Origin: CAIUMH01 sp963758555
GTDB lineage: Bacteria > Actinomycetota > Acidimicrobiia > Acidimicrobiales > RAAP-2
Length of the DNA: 64,000 nucleotides
Reading direction: 5' to 3'
Assembly (NCBI GenBank): GCA_963758555.1
Contig: CAVWVW010000003.1
Span: forward strand, 1 to 64,000
Below the pieces are notes generated by a model. The model was not told the origin of the DNA, did not search any database, and was given only the letters and a program-made list of their open reading frames with translations. This document shows positions 26,580-35,422 of the stretch, one piece after another; position 1 is the first letter of the stretch, and each line of letters starts with the position of its first letter. The position numbers and the translations under genes were made by a program.

Positions 26580-29206
26580 GGCGCCTCTCGCTGCTCTGCT
26601 TCACCTTGGCTCTTGCTCTCACGTCGCTCACGGCGGCGCTGGCCGTGACTGTCCCCAGCGCCTCGGCCTCGGCTCCTTCCGGGTCGGGCGCGTTCACGGC
26701 AACCCAGACGGTCCTTCGAGAGAACCTCGTAGCGTCATCGAGCGGGCCGACCGAGCAGGTGGTCGACCAGCGGAACGTCACGCTGAACGTCAGCCAGACG
26801 ACGAACCTCAGAGGTCGCCAGGAGATCCAGGTCGCTTGGACGGGAGCCCACCCGACCGGCGGCATCGTGGCTGATCCCAACTCGATCGGTGCTCAGCAGG
26901 AGGAGTACCCGATGGTCCTGCTCGAGTGCCGAGGGACCGGGTCGACGGTGACCCCGGAGACCTGCTGGACGCAGAGCTGGTCGGAGCGCTACCAGGACTC
27001 GTACCAGACGCAGTACCCCGCCTATCGGATGGACCAGTTCGCCTCCAGCGCCGACCGGGAGCAAGTGGTGGGTGCACCGAGCCCGCTGCCTGCCGCGTGC
27101 GGCTTCCTCGTGGCACCGACCCAGCACTGGATCCCCTTCGTGGCGGCCAACGGCACCACGTACGCCGGCGGCCCGCAAGCCTGTGCCGGGGAGGCTCCCG
27201 AGTCGACCGACGTGGCCTCGTCGTCGCAGGTTCCGAGCAACGAGACCTATGCAGCGACCGGGACCGACGGAGCGGGCTCGGCGAACTTCGACGTCGACAC
27301 GTCTGCCGAGAACGCCTCGCTCGGCTGCTCGAGCTCCACGCCGTGCTCACTCGTCGCCATCCCGATCATGGGCGTCAGCTGTGATCCCAACGACCTCCTC
27401 GGACCCGTCGAGCGCCGCGCCGCCGGCGAGCGAGCTCGCGCGGTGACCTCGTCGTGCGAAGCCACAGGGAACTTCGCTCCCGGTTCGACCGACTCGAACC
27501 CCTTGAACCAAGAGGCGCTCTCGGTGAGCGGCTCGCTCTGGTGGACGGCATCGAACTGGCGAAACCGCATCACGGTCCCGCTCTCCTTCGCCGTGCCCTC
27601 AAGCGCCTGCAGCGTGGTCAGCGACGCCAACGCACTTGAGCTCTACGGCTCCCAGCTCATGGTGCAGGCGACCAGCCAGTGGTCGCCCTCCTTCTGCCTC
27701 AACCCCTCGCTGTTCCCCTTGACCCACGTGCAATCAGGCGAACCCGAGGCGCGCAACCTCGTCGCCGCAGGGACCGCCAACGCCGCCTTGACCAGTGATG
27801 CTCAAGCGGGCGGCTACGGCAAACCGGTCGCCAACGCGCCAGTCGCGGTCACGGGCTTTGCCATCTCCTACGTCATCGACGGGGCGAACGGCCAGCCCTA
27901 CACGTCGCTCAAGCTCACGCCTCTGCTGCTCGCCAAGCTGCTCACCGAGAGCTATCCGGCAGAGACGTTCATCAAGCAAGAGGACCCGTCGCTGGCCAAC
28001 AACCCGCTCAACATCACCGAGGATCCCGAGTTCATCGCGCTCAATCCCGGTGTCGGGCAGGTCTCGGCCACCGAGGCGGCCTCCGAGCTCGTGAGCCTGT
28101 CGTCGGACTCAGACGTCATCGAAGCGCTGACCTCCTACATCAACGCCGATCCCACGGCGCGCGCGTGGCTGAATGGGACGCCTGACAAGTGGGGCATGGT
28201 GGTCAACCCTGCCTACAAGGGCATCACGCTTCCCGTCGACAGCTGGCCGCTGCTGTCGACCTTCGAGCCGAAGCAGTACTACGCCACCGACAACAACGAC
28301 TGCCTCTTCCACAGCCCTGTCCCGTACCTGCCGCTCGTCTCGGCTCCCTTCCAGTCGCTTGAGGACATCTCGGAGAGCCTCCAGTTCTCGATCGCCAACT
28401 CCACCGTGGCGTGCTCGCAGATCGATGGCACCTCTACGGGCGAGAAGCTCGTCCCGCTCGGGCGCCAGACGACAGGGCACCGCTTCCTGATCGGCCTCAC
28501 GCCGCTCGCCGACGCCAGCCGCTATCTGCTGAGCACCGCATCGCTCGAGACGACGCCAGGGAACTTTGTGGCCCCCTCAAACGACACGCTCGAGGGGGCG
28601 ACCAAGCTGCTGTACTTCGATCCGCAGTCCGACACGTGGCCGATTCCCTATTCGACGATCATGACGTCGACGGCCGCCAACGATGCCTACCCCGGCACCA
28701 TGGTCGTCTACACAGCGTCGCCCACCTCGGGGCTCAGCTCGACGACGGCGAGCGAGCTGGCCACGTTCCTGCGCTTCGCGGTGAGCCAGGGCCAGACCCC
28801 GGGACTCGAAAACGGCGACCTCCCGCCTGGCTACCTGCCGATCACCGCTGCTGACGGGCTGAGCCCCTTCATCGAGTACACCAACGAGGCGGCGGCCGAC
28901 GTGGCGGCACAGAACGGCCAGATCCCGGGGGTCACCACACCAGGGAACTTCAACATCGACCAGAACGGACAGGACCCGTACACGACCTCGAGCTACGTCT
29001 CCTCTGCGCCCAGCAGCAGCTCGGCGACCAAGGGCACCCTCACCTCATCCTTGATCCCCGTGCTCCTCTCGCTCGAAGCACGTACCCTGCACGTGAACCT
29101 GAGCGCCCTCGGGGCGGCAGGCGTGGTCCTGCTGGCGATCGTGCTGATGTTCACCGTGCTCGCCCTCGTGGGCATCAGGAAGGGGCGCAAGCGTGACCTC
29201 TGGTGA
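26576..29206 (+). CDS. Large PstS-related surface protein with C-terminal membrane anchor
   Basis: 876 residues. Signal peptide 'LLCFTLALALTSLTAALAVTVPSASA'. The N-terminal ~330 residues have no family I recognise and are rich in Cys (for example 'LLECRGTGSTVTPETCW', 'CSSSTPCSLVAIPIMGVSCDP'), suggesting disulfides. From ~370 on, a binding-protein fold related to PstS appears: 'NAALTSDAQAGGYGKPVANAPVAVTG', 'LKLTPLLLAKLLTESYPAE', 'ARAWLNGTPDKWGMVVNPAY'. A Ser-rich linker leads to the helix 'AAGVVLLAIVLMFTVLALVG' and tail 'RKGRKRDLW'. It overlaps pstS by 4 bp and the next gene by 14 bp. Probably an accessory extracellular part of the phosphate uptake machinery; ligand unknown. Confidence 0.65.
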   Translation: MRRLSLLCFTLALALTSLTAALAVTVPSASASAPSGSGAFTATQTVLRENLVASSSGPTEQVVDQRNVTLNVSQTTNLRGRQEIQVAWTGAHPTGGIVADPNSIGAQQEEYPMVLLECRGTGSTVTPETCWTQSWSERYQDSYQTQYPAYRMDQFASSADREQVVGAPSPLPAACGFLVAPTQHWIPFVAANGTTYAGGPQACAGEAPESTDVASSSQVPSNETYAATGTDGAGSANFDVDTSAENASLGCSSSTPCSLVAIPIMGVSCDPNDLLGPVERRAAGERARAVTSSCEATGNFAPGSTDSNPLNQEALSVSGSLWWTASNWRNRITVPLSFAVPSSACSVVSDANALELYGSQLMVQATSQWSPSFCLNPSLFPLTHVQSGEPEARNLVAAGTANAALTSDAQAGGYGKPVANAPVAVTGFAISYVIDGANGQPYTSLKLTPLLLAKLLTESYPAETFIKQEDPSLANNPLNITEDPEFIALNPGVGQVSATEAASELVSLSSDSDVIEALTSYINADPTARAWLNGTPDKWGMVVNPAYKGITLPVDSWPLLSTFEPKQYYATDNNDCLFHSPVPYLPLVSAPFQSLEDISESLQFSIANSTVACSQIDGTSTGEKLVPLGRQTTGHRFLIGLTPLADASRYLLSTASLETTPGNFVAPSNDTLEGATKLLYFDPQSDTWPIPYSTIMTSTAANDAYPGTMVVYTASPTSGLSSTTASELATFLRFAVSQGQTPGLENGDLPPGYLPITAADGLSPFIEYTNEAAADVAAQNGQIPGVTTPGNFNIDQNGQDPYTTSSYVSSAPSSSSATKGTLTSSLIPVLLSLEARTLHVNLSALGAAGVVLLAIVLMFTVLALVGIRKGRKRDLW

Positions 29207-30287
29207 CGCAGAGCGAGCCCTCGTGCTCGTACCTGACCTCGAACCAGGAGAGGTGCTCGAAGAGCCTGTCGAGCTCGACGTCGGCGAGCGTGCGGGCGAG
29301 GAGGATGGGATCTCGACGGACGACTCGGACGAGGCAGAGGAACGGCCAGGCTTCGTCCGTCGCCATCCGAGGGGTGTCCTCGCCTTCTTGTCGACCGTCG
29401 TGGCCATCGGCCTCACCGTGGTCTTCTTCGTGGTGTTCGCCTTCGGTCTGAGCGCCGTCCAGGAGCGTCGCAACCAGACGCAGCTCTACCGCTCGCTGCG
29501 CGGGCTGCTCGACCCGTCAAGCACGGTGTCGCCCTGGGTGGGAGGCAAGATCCCCCTCGGGTCACCTCTCTACGTCATCGAGGCTCCGAAAGGCGGCCTC
29601 CCCCGCACGGTCGTGGTCGAAGGGTCGAGCTCGGCGCAGATGATCGATGGACCGGGGCATCTCTCAGGAACGCCTCTGCCCGGCCAGGTGGGTGACTCGA
29701 TCGTCATCGGACGATCTTCGACGACGGGAGCGCCGTTCGGTTCTGTCAGTCACCTGAAGGTGGGCGACAAGCTGGTGGTGACCACCGGGCAGGGCACCTT
29801 CCACTTCGTGGTCCAGGACACCCGGACCGCGACGTCCAAGCTGCCCAAGGTGCCGAAATCCGGCTCGCTGCTCACGCTGGTGACCTCCACGGGCTCTGGC
29901 GCGGCGGGAAGCATCCTCAATGCTCACATGCTCTACGTCGATGCGGCCCTCAAGGGCCGTGCGGTCGCAGCTCCCAAAGCGTCGAAGAAGCACGTGACGG
30001 TCACCAAGTCCAAGGCGGCGGCCTCGTTCTTCGGCAGACAGACCTCGAAGATCACCGGTGACACCGCCGAGTTCACGGCCGCCGAGATCCAAGGCCATGC
30101 GGACACCTCGGCGCTGCCGTGGGTGCTGGCCGGTTTCGCTGCGCTGGTGGCTTCCCTGCTCGGCTCGGTGTGGCTGGTGCGGCGCTGGGGCTGGGCGAGA
30201 GCCTGGCTCGTCGTCGCCCCCGTGGTGCTCGCCGTGGGCTGGGTGCTCGGCAACCAGCTGTTGAACCTGGTCCCGAACGTCTACTGA
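29193..30287 (+). CDS. Sortase-fold membrane protein lacking the catalytic residues (pseudo-sortase)
   Basis: 364 residues. An acidic cytoplasmic N-terminus (1-55), a membrane helix (~62-86), then a region that follows class E sortases closely: 'IDGPGHLSGTPLPGQVGDSIVIG', 'TGAPFGSVSHLKVGDKLVV', 'SLLTLVTSTGSG', 'HMLYVDAAL'. In active enzymes these contain GHR, LTTC and RxIV. Here the His is Arg174 ('IGRSST'), the Cys is Ser232 ('LVTST') and the Arg position falls at Ala244/His245. Two more helices (~307-329, ~336-358) end the protein. It cannot be a transpeptidase by the known mechanism, so a scaffold or binding role for the preceding surface proteins is more likely. The last gene of the pst operon. 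Confidence 0.75.
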   Translation: MTSGDAERALVLVPDLEPGEVLEEPVELDVGERAGEEDGISTDDSDEAEERPGFVRRHPRGVLAFLSTVVAIGLTVVFFVVFAFGLSAVQERRNQTQLYRSLRGLLDPSSTVSPWVGGKIPLGSPLYVIEAPKGGLPRTVVVEGSSSAQMIDGPGHLSGTPLPGQVGDSIVIGRSSTTGAPFGSVSHLKVGDKLVVTTGQGTFHFVVQDTRTATSKLPKVPKSGSLLTLVTSTGSGAAGSILNAHMLYVDAALKGRAVAAPKASKKHVTVTKSKAAASFFGRQTSKITGDTAEFTAAEIQGHADTSALPWVLAGFAALVASLLGSVWLVRRWGWARAWLVVAPVVLAVGWVLGNQLLNLVPNVY

Positions 30288-30347
30288 TCTCTCGCGGTGC
30301 CGGAGAAGGCGCCGCCGCGGTCGCTCGCAGCCACCTATCGAGCCCCC

Positions 30348-31127
30348 CTACTCGGGTTGGACTGCCGCTTCCTTCGGGCTGCGCTTCGTGCGCTTGAGGA
30401 TCTTGCGACCGAGCCAGGCCACGGGATCGAAGTCGGCATCGACCACACGCTCCTTGAGCGGGATGATGGCGTTGTCGGTGATCTTGATGTGCTCGGGGCA
30501 CACCTCGGTGCAGCACTTGGTGATGTTGCACATCCCGAGGCCGGCCTCTTCACGCACGAACTCGCGACGGTCGTTCGAGTCCAAGGGGTGCATCTCGAGC
30601 TCGGCGTAGCGGATGAAGAAGCGAGGCCCTGCGTACTTGGGCTTGTTCTCCTCGTGGTCACGGATCACGTGGCACACGTCCTGGCACATGAAGCACTCAA
30701 TGCACTTGCGGAACTCCTGGCCGCGCTCCACGTCGATCTGCTGCATCCGGTAGCCCTCGGCGGGCTTCGGGATGGGGTTGAACGCCGGGACGCGGCGAGC
30801 CATCTCGTAGTTGAAGCTCACGTCGCTGACGAGGTCGCGGATCACAGGAAAGGCGCGCATCGGAGCCACCGTGACGGTCTCGCCCTCAGGCAGGTCGTCC
30901 ATGCGCGTCATGCACATGAGTCGAGGCTTGCCGTTGATCTCTGCTGAGCACGACCCGCACTTGCCGGCCTTGCAGTTCCAGCGACACGCCAGGTCCGGCG
31001 CCTCGGTGGCCTGGATGCGGTGGATGACGTCCAAGACCACCTCGCCCTCCTGGGAGGGCAGCGTGTACTCCTCGAAGTCGCCGCCGCTCTGGTCACCTCG
31101 CCAGACTCGCATCTGCACGTCGCTCAT
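30348..31127 (-). CDS. sdhB: Succinate dehydrogenase iron-sulfur subunit
   Basis: 259 residues. The [2Fe-2S] ligands lie in 'CRWNCKAGKCGSCSAEING' (~48-66) and the [4Fe-4S]/[3Fe-4S] ligands in 'CIECFMCQDVCHVI' and 'CNITKCCTEVCPEHIKI'. It passes electrons from SdhA flavin to the quinone site. The longer spacing and sequence resemble the Sdh1-type (Rv0247c-like) enzyme of mycobacteria. It starts directly after the sdhA stop. It is the last gene of sdhC-A-B, convergent with the pst operon. Confidence 0.93.
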   Translation of the reverse strand: MSDVQMRVWRGDQSGGDFEEYTLPSQEGEVVLDVIHRIQATEAPDLACRWNCKAGKCGSCSAEINGKPRLMCMTRMDDLPEGETVTVAPMRAFPVIRDLVSDVSFNYEMARRVPAFNPIPKPAEGYRMQQIDVERGQEFRKCIECFMCQDVCHVIRDHEENKPKYAGPRFFIRYAELEMHPLDSNDRREFVREEAGLGMCNITKCCTEVCPEHIKITDNAIIPLKERVVDADFDPVAWLGRKILKRTKRSPKEAAVQPE

Positions 31128-32942
31128 CTACTTGGCCTCCTCAAGAAGGGCTCGCAGCTCGTCAGGCATCTCAGGGAGCGGCTCGGGCGAGAGCTTGATC
31201 TCACCCGTGAACCCGCCACCGGAGGGCTGCGAGCTGGTGAAGTTGATCTTGCCGAGCACGGGATCGGGGAGCGGGAAGTCTTCGCGGGTCTGGCCGCCTC
31301 GGCTCTCCTTGCGCTCTCGGGCGCCGAGCGTGGTGCACGTCGACACGGTGAGCATGCTGGGCAGGTCGGTCGCCAGGTTCCAGCCCGGGTTGTAGGCCCG
31401 ACCACCGGCGACCGAGAGGCGACTGGCGCGCTCTTTGAACTCGTCGAGCTTCTCCAAGGCGAGGTCGAGCTCCTCACCCTTGCGGATGATGCCGACGTTG
31501 GCCTGCATCATCTCTTGGAGATCGTGCTGGAGGTCATAGGGGTTCTCACCCGACTCGCGCGTGAAGGGCGCGAGGGCCTCGTCCATGTACTCAGTGACCA
31601 GGGTCTGGTTGAGCACCGGTGCGGCGCTGACGCTCTCGGCGTGGTCAGAGGCGCCGATGCCGGCACGCCGACCGAAGACGAGGAGGTCCGAGAGCGAGTT
31701 GCCCCCGAGTCGGTTCGAGCCGTGCATCCCGCCCGCCACCTCGCCGGCAGCGAAGAGGCCGGGGACCGAGGTCGCTCCCGAGTCAGGATCGACCTTCACC
31801 CCACCCATGATGTAGTGGCAGGTCGGACCCACCTCCATCGGGTCGCTCGTGATGTCGACGCCGGCGAGCTCCATGAACTGGTGGTACATGCTCGGGAGGC
31901 GCCGGCGGATGAACTCGGCGGAGCGGCGAGAGGCGATGTCCAAGAACACGCCGCCGTGAGGGGAGCCTCGGCCGGCCTTGACCTCTGAGTTGATCGAGCG
32001 GGCGACCTCGTCTCGAGGGAGCAGCTCAGGTGGGCGACGACCAGCGGTGTGGTCGTCGTACCAGCGATCGGCCTCTTCTTCGGACTCAGCGGTCTCGGCG
32101 CGGAACATGTCAGCGACGTAACCGAACATGAAGCGCTCCCCATCGGAGTTGCGCAGGACGCCACCATCGCCTCGCACGCCTTCGGTGACGAGGATGCCTC
32201 GCACCGAGAGCGGCCAGACCATGCCGGTCGGGTGGAACTGGATGCACTCCATGTCGATGAGCTCAGCGCCTGCCCAGAGCGAGAGGGCGTGACCGTCACC
32301 GGTGGACTCCCAGGAGTTCGACGTGAACTTCCACGACTTGCCGACGCCACCGGTCGCCATCACGATCGACTTGGCGCCGAAGGTGACGAACTCGCCGGTG
32401 GGACGCCAGTAGGCGACCAGCCCGGTGACCGCGCCGTCATCATCGGTGAGCAGGCGCACGGCCTTGCACTCCATGTAGACGTCGATGTCCATGCTGACGG
32501 CCTTCTGCTGGAGCGTGCGGATCAGCTCCAAGCCTGTGCGGTCGCCGACGTGGGCGAGCCGTGCGTAGCGGTGACCACCGAAGTCACGCTGCAGGATCTT
32601 GCCGTCCTTGGTGCGGTCGAAGAGCGCACCCCACTCTTCGAGCTCGAGGACGCGGTCCGGGGCTTCCTTGGCGTGCAGCTCGGCCATGCGCCAGTGGTTG
32701 AGCATCTTGCCCCCACGCATGGTGTCTCGGAAGTGGACCTTCCAGTTGTCTTCCTCGTAGACGTTCCCCATCGCGGCTGCCACGCCACCTTCGGCCATGA
32801 CCGTGTGGGCTTTGCCGAGGAGGGACTTGCAGACCAGCGCCACGCGCAGGCCACGCTGGCGTGCTTCGATGGCTGCCCTCAGGCCGGCGCCACCGGCGCC
32901 GACGACGATCACGTCGTAATCGTGATGCTCAAGATCGCTCAT
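31128..32942 (-). CDS. sdhA: Succinate dehydrogenase flavoprotein subunit
   Basis: 604 residues from ATG at 32942 ('MSDLEHHDYDVIVVGAGGAGL'); a longer open frame upstream runs into sdhC and is rejected. FAD-binding 'VIVVGAGGAGLRAAIEARQ', covalent-FAD histidine region 'LLGKAHTVMAEGGVAAAMGN', substrate-site 'IQFHPTGMVWP', and 'GLFAAGEVAGGMHGSNRLGGNS'. It oxidises succinate to fumarate. There is a 14-bp gap from sdhC and none to sdhB. Confidence 0.94.
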   Translation of the reverse strand: MSDLEHHDYDVIVVGAGGAGLRAAIEARQRGLRVALVCKSLLGKAHTVMAEGGVAAAMGNVYEEDNWKVHFRDTMRGGKMLNHWRMAELHAKEAPDRVLELEEWGALFDRTKDGKILQRDFGGHRYARLAHVGDRTGLELIRTLQQKAVSMDIDVYMECKAVRLLTDDDGAVTGLVAYWRPTGEFVTFGAKSIVMATGGVGKSWKFTSNSWESTGDGHALSLWAGAELIDMECIQFHPTGMVWPLSVRGILVTEGVRGDGGVLRNSDGERFMFGYVADMFRAETAESEEEADRWYDDHTAGRRPPELLPRDEVARSINSEVKAGRGSPHGGVFLDIASRRSAEFIRRRLPSMYHQFMELAGVDITSDPMEVGPTCHYIMGGVKVDPDSGATSVPGLFAAGEVAGGMHGSNRLGGNSLSDLLVFGRRAGIGASDHAESVSAAPVLNQTLVTEYMDEALAPFTRESGENPYDLQHDLQEMMQANVGIIRKGEELDLALEKLDEFKERASRLSVAGGRAYNPGWNLATDLPSMLTVSTCTTLGARERKESRGGQTREDFPLPDPVLGKINFTSSQPSGGGFTGEIKLSPEPLPEMPDELRALLEEAK

Positions 32943-32956
32943 GGTTCCCTCGATCC

Positions 32957-33802
32957 CTAGAAAAGCTTGAAGTCGGTGATGGTGCCCGACGCGACCATGC
33001 GCACGTAGAAGTCGCTGAACGCCACGACGAAGAGGCTCACCCAGGCGAACTGCATGTGCTTGGCGTTGAGCGGGGTGACGAACTTCCAGAACTTGTGTCG
33101 GATCGGGTGCTTGGAGAACGACTTGACCTGGCCGCCGCACAGGTGGCGACAGGCGTGGCACGACAAGCTGTACATCCAGAGCAGCACAGCGTTGAGGCAC
33201 AGCACCAAGGTCCCGACCGAGACCCCGATGCCACCGGCACCTGGCATGCGGAAGGCCATGATGGCGTCGTAGGTGAGCAGGACGTTGAAGACGAGCCCGA
33301 AGTAGAAGAAGTAGCGGTGGATGTTCTGGAAGATCAACGGGAAGCGTGACTCCCCGGTGTAGCTGAGGTGCGCATCGGTGACCGAGCATGCCGGCGGAGC
33401 CCACCAGAACGAGCGGTAGTAGGCCCGGCGGTAGTAGTAGCAGGTGAGTCGGAACCCGAGCGGGAAGATCAAGATCAACAGCGCAGGCGAGATGGTCCAC
33501 CAGCTGATCACGGCGTGGTTGGCCGCCCCGGTCGAGACGCAGCCCTGCGTGAGGCACGGCGAGTAGAAGGGGCTGATCAGGTCGCGGTTCATCGCCGCCC
33601 CGACGTAGTAGTTCTTGTTCACGAACGCCGCCCAGGTGGCGTAGACCACAAACGCCGTCAAGATCGACACCGTGATGACGGGGGCGAGCCACCAGCGGTC
33701 GTTGCGCAGCGTCGGCTGATCGGGACCGCCTCGGGTACCACCAAGCGCTACAGGCGTAGCGGAGTTGTCCACTCTCGTGGCCGAGCTCTCCACCGTCGTC
33801 AC
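32957..33802 (-). CDS. sdhC: Succinate dehydrogenase membrane anchor subunit (Sdh1 type)
   Basis: 281 residues, about five membrane helices, corresponding to the single large anchor of mycobacterial Sdh1 rather than separate SdhC/SdhD. Likely haem or quinone-site residues occur in 'IFQNIHRYFFYFGLVF' and the Cys/His cluster 'SLSCHACRHLCGGQVK'. The first ~35 residues are hydrophilic and variable. It is the first gene of sdhCAB; the promoter should lie in the 165 bp shared with the divergent MoxR gene. Confidence 0.85.
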   Translation of the reverse strand: MTTVESSATRVDNSATPVALGGTRGGPDQPTLRNDRWWLAPVITVSILTAFVVYATWAAFVNKNYYVGAAMNRDLISPFYSPCLTQGCVSTGAANHAVISWWTISPALLILIFPLGFRLTCYYYRRAYYRSFWWAPPACSVTDAHLSYTGESRFPLIFQNIHRYFFYFGLVFNVLLTYDAIMAFRMPGAGGIGVSVGTLVLCLNAVLLWMYSLSCHACRHLCGGQVKSFSKHPIRHKFWKFVTPLNAKHMQFAWVSLFVVAFSDFYVRMVASGTITDFKLF

Positions 33803-33967
33803 ACTGCCTCCTCTTCTACCGGCCCTTCGGGCCGGCGCGCCGCTCTGTCGATCTCACTGCCGTGCTGGCACGGCAAGAGACCGGCCTCAAGAGGAGGACG
33901 CGGGCTCGCTGCGTGCTGAGCCCTGCCATTCTCGTCATCGACGGCCTGTGCCGCAACTTGACGGCTT

Positions 33968-35422
33968 ATGCTCGGCCCTATGAGCACTTCGAGTGACGTG
34001 TCCGCCCCTCTCACCCCACCGAGCGAGCTGCCGGGGACCCTCGGAGCGCTCCGAGCAAGCGGCTGGGAGAGCCGTCCTATCAGCGATGAGATGGCTCGAA
34101 ACCTCGAGAAGCGGATCACCGACGGCGTCCCGCTGACCACCGGCGTCCAGGGCTTCGATGACACCGTGCTCCCGCAGCTCGAGACTGCCGTCCTCGCTGG
34201 CCACGACGTCATCCTGCTCGGCGAGCGCGGTCAGGCGAAGACGAGGCTGATCCGCTCACTCGTCGAGCTGCTCGACGAGTGGCTGCCCATCGTGGCGGGC
34301 TCCGAGATCAATGATGACCCGTACCAGCCTGTCTCCGCTTACGCACGAGCTCTGGTCGCTGAGCACGGCGACGACACCTCGATCAGCTGGATCCACCGGA
34401 CAGCTCGGTACGGCGAGAAGCTCGCCACCCCGGACACGACCATCGCGGACCTGATCGGCGAGGTCGACCCCATCAAGGTGGCGGAGGGCCGCTACCTCTC
34501 CGACGAGCTGACCATCCACTACGGGCTGGTCCCGAGGGTCAACCGGGGCATCTTCGCCGTCAACGAGCTCCCCGACCTCGCCGAGCGCATCCAGGTGGGC
34601 TTGCTCAACGTGCTCGAAGAGCGCGACATCCAGATCCGAGGCCATCGGATCAGGCTGCCTCTCGACATCGTCCTGGTGGCGACCGCCAACCCCGAGGACT
34701 ACACCAACCGCGGTCGGATCATCACGCCGCTCAAGGACCGCTTCGGCGCCCAGATCCGCACGCACTACCCGAAGGAGATCGCCACCGAGGTAGCCATCGT
34801 CCGCTCCGAGGCCCGCATCGCCCACACGGACCTGCCGGTCGTGGTGCCCTGGTTCATCGAGGACATCCTCGTCCAGGCCAGCCACCTGGCTCGGCGCAGC
34901 CCCATGCTCAACCAGCGCAGCGGCGTGTCGGTTCGCTTGACCATCGCCAACTACGAGTCGGTGGTGGCCAACGCACTTCGTCGATCGCTTCGCACCCACG
35001 ACGACGAGGTCGTCCCGAGGATCAGCGACCTCTCCGCTGCTGTCGCCTCCACCCAAGGCAAGATCGAGGTCGAAGCCCTCGAAGAGGGCAGGGAGCACGA
35101 GGTCATCGCCCAGCTCTTGGCCGCGGCGACCCTGCTCACGTTCCGTGAGTCGGTCGCGCTGCCCGAGGCCGGCGAGATCATCGAGGCCTTCGACGCCGAG
35201 GTGGTGGCTCACACGGGCGACGACCTCGCTTCGTCGAGCTATCTCGAGCTGCTGGCCCAGGTGCCCGCCCTGGAGCCACCGACGAGGCGGATCGCTGGCG
35301 ATGACGCCTCGGCAGCGGAGATGGCGGCCTCGCTCGAGTTCCTGCTGGAAGGCCTGCACCTGACCAAGCGGCTGAACAAGGACTCTTCAGGAGCCAGGGC
35401 GCTCTACCGCTCGAGGAGCTGA
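33968..35422 (+). CDS. MoxR/ChlI-like AAA+ ATPase
   Basis: 484 residues from ATG 33968 (ATG 33980, 'MSTSSDVSAPL', is an equally good start). Walker A appears in the variant 'ILLGERGQAKTRLIRSL', as in the MoxR/magnesium-chelatase branch. Walker B/sensor regions are 'GIFAVNELPDLAERIQVGLLNVLEE' and 'DIVLVATANPEDYTNRGRIITPLKDRF'. Such ATPases act with a VWA-domain partner as chaperones or metal-insertion machines. The partner is encoded next with a 1-bp overlap (TGATG). Confidence 0.85.
   Translation: MLGPMSTSSDVSAPLTPPSELPGTLGALRASGWESRPISDEMARNLEKRITDGVPLTTGVQGFDDTVLPQLETAVLAGHDVILLGERGQAKTRLIRSLVELLDEWLPIVAGSEINDDPYQPVSAYARALVAEHGDDTSISWIHRTARYGEKLATPDTTIADLIGEVDPIKVAEGRYLSDELTIHYGLVPRVNRGIFAVNELPDLAERIQVGLLNVLEERDIQIRGHRIRLPLDIVLVATANPEDYTNRGRIITPLKDRFGAQIRTHYPKEIATEVAIVRSEARIAHTDLPVVVPWFIEDILVQASHLARRSPMLNQRSGVSVRLTIANYESVVANALRRSLRTHDDEVVPRISDLSAAVASTQGKIEVEALEEGREHEVIAQLLAAATLLTFRESVALPEAGEIIEAFDAEVVAHTGDDLASSSYLELLAQVPALEPPTRRIAGDDASAAEMAASLEFLLEGLHLTKRLNKDSSGARALYRSRS

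Noticed and set aside
31020..32960. Long plus-strand open frames opposite sdhA
   Set aside because: They read as His/Glu/Arg-rich antisense translations of a certain gene, without RBS or domain.
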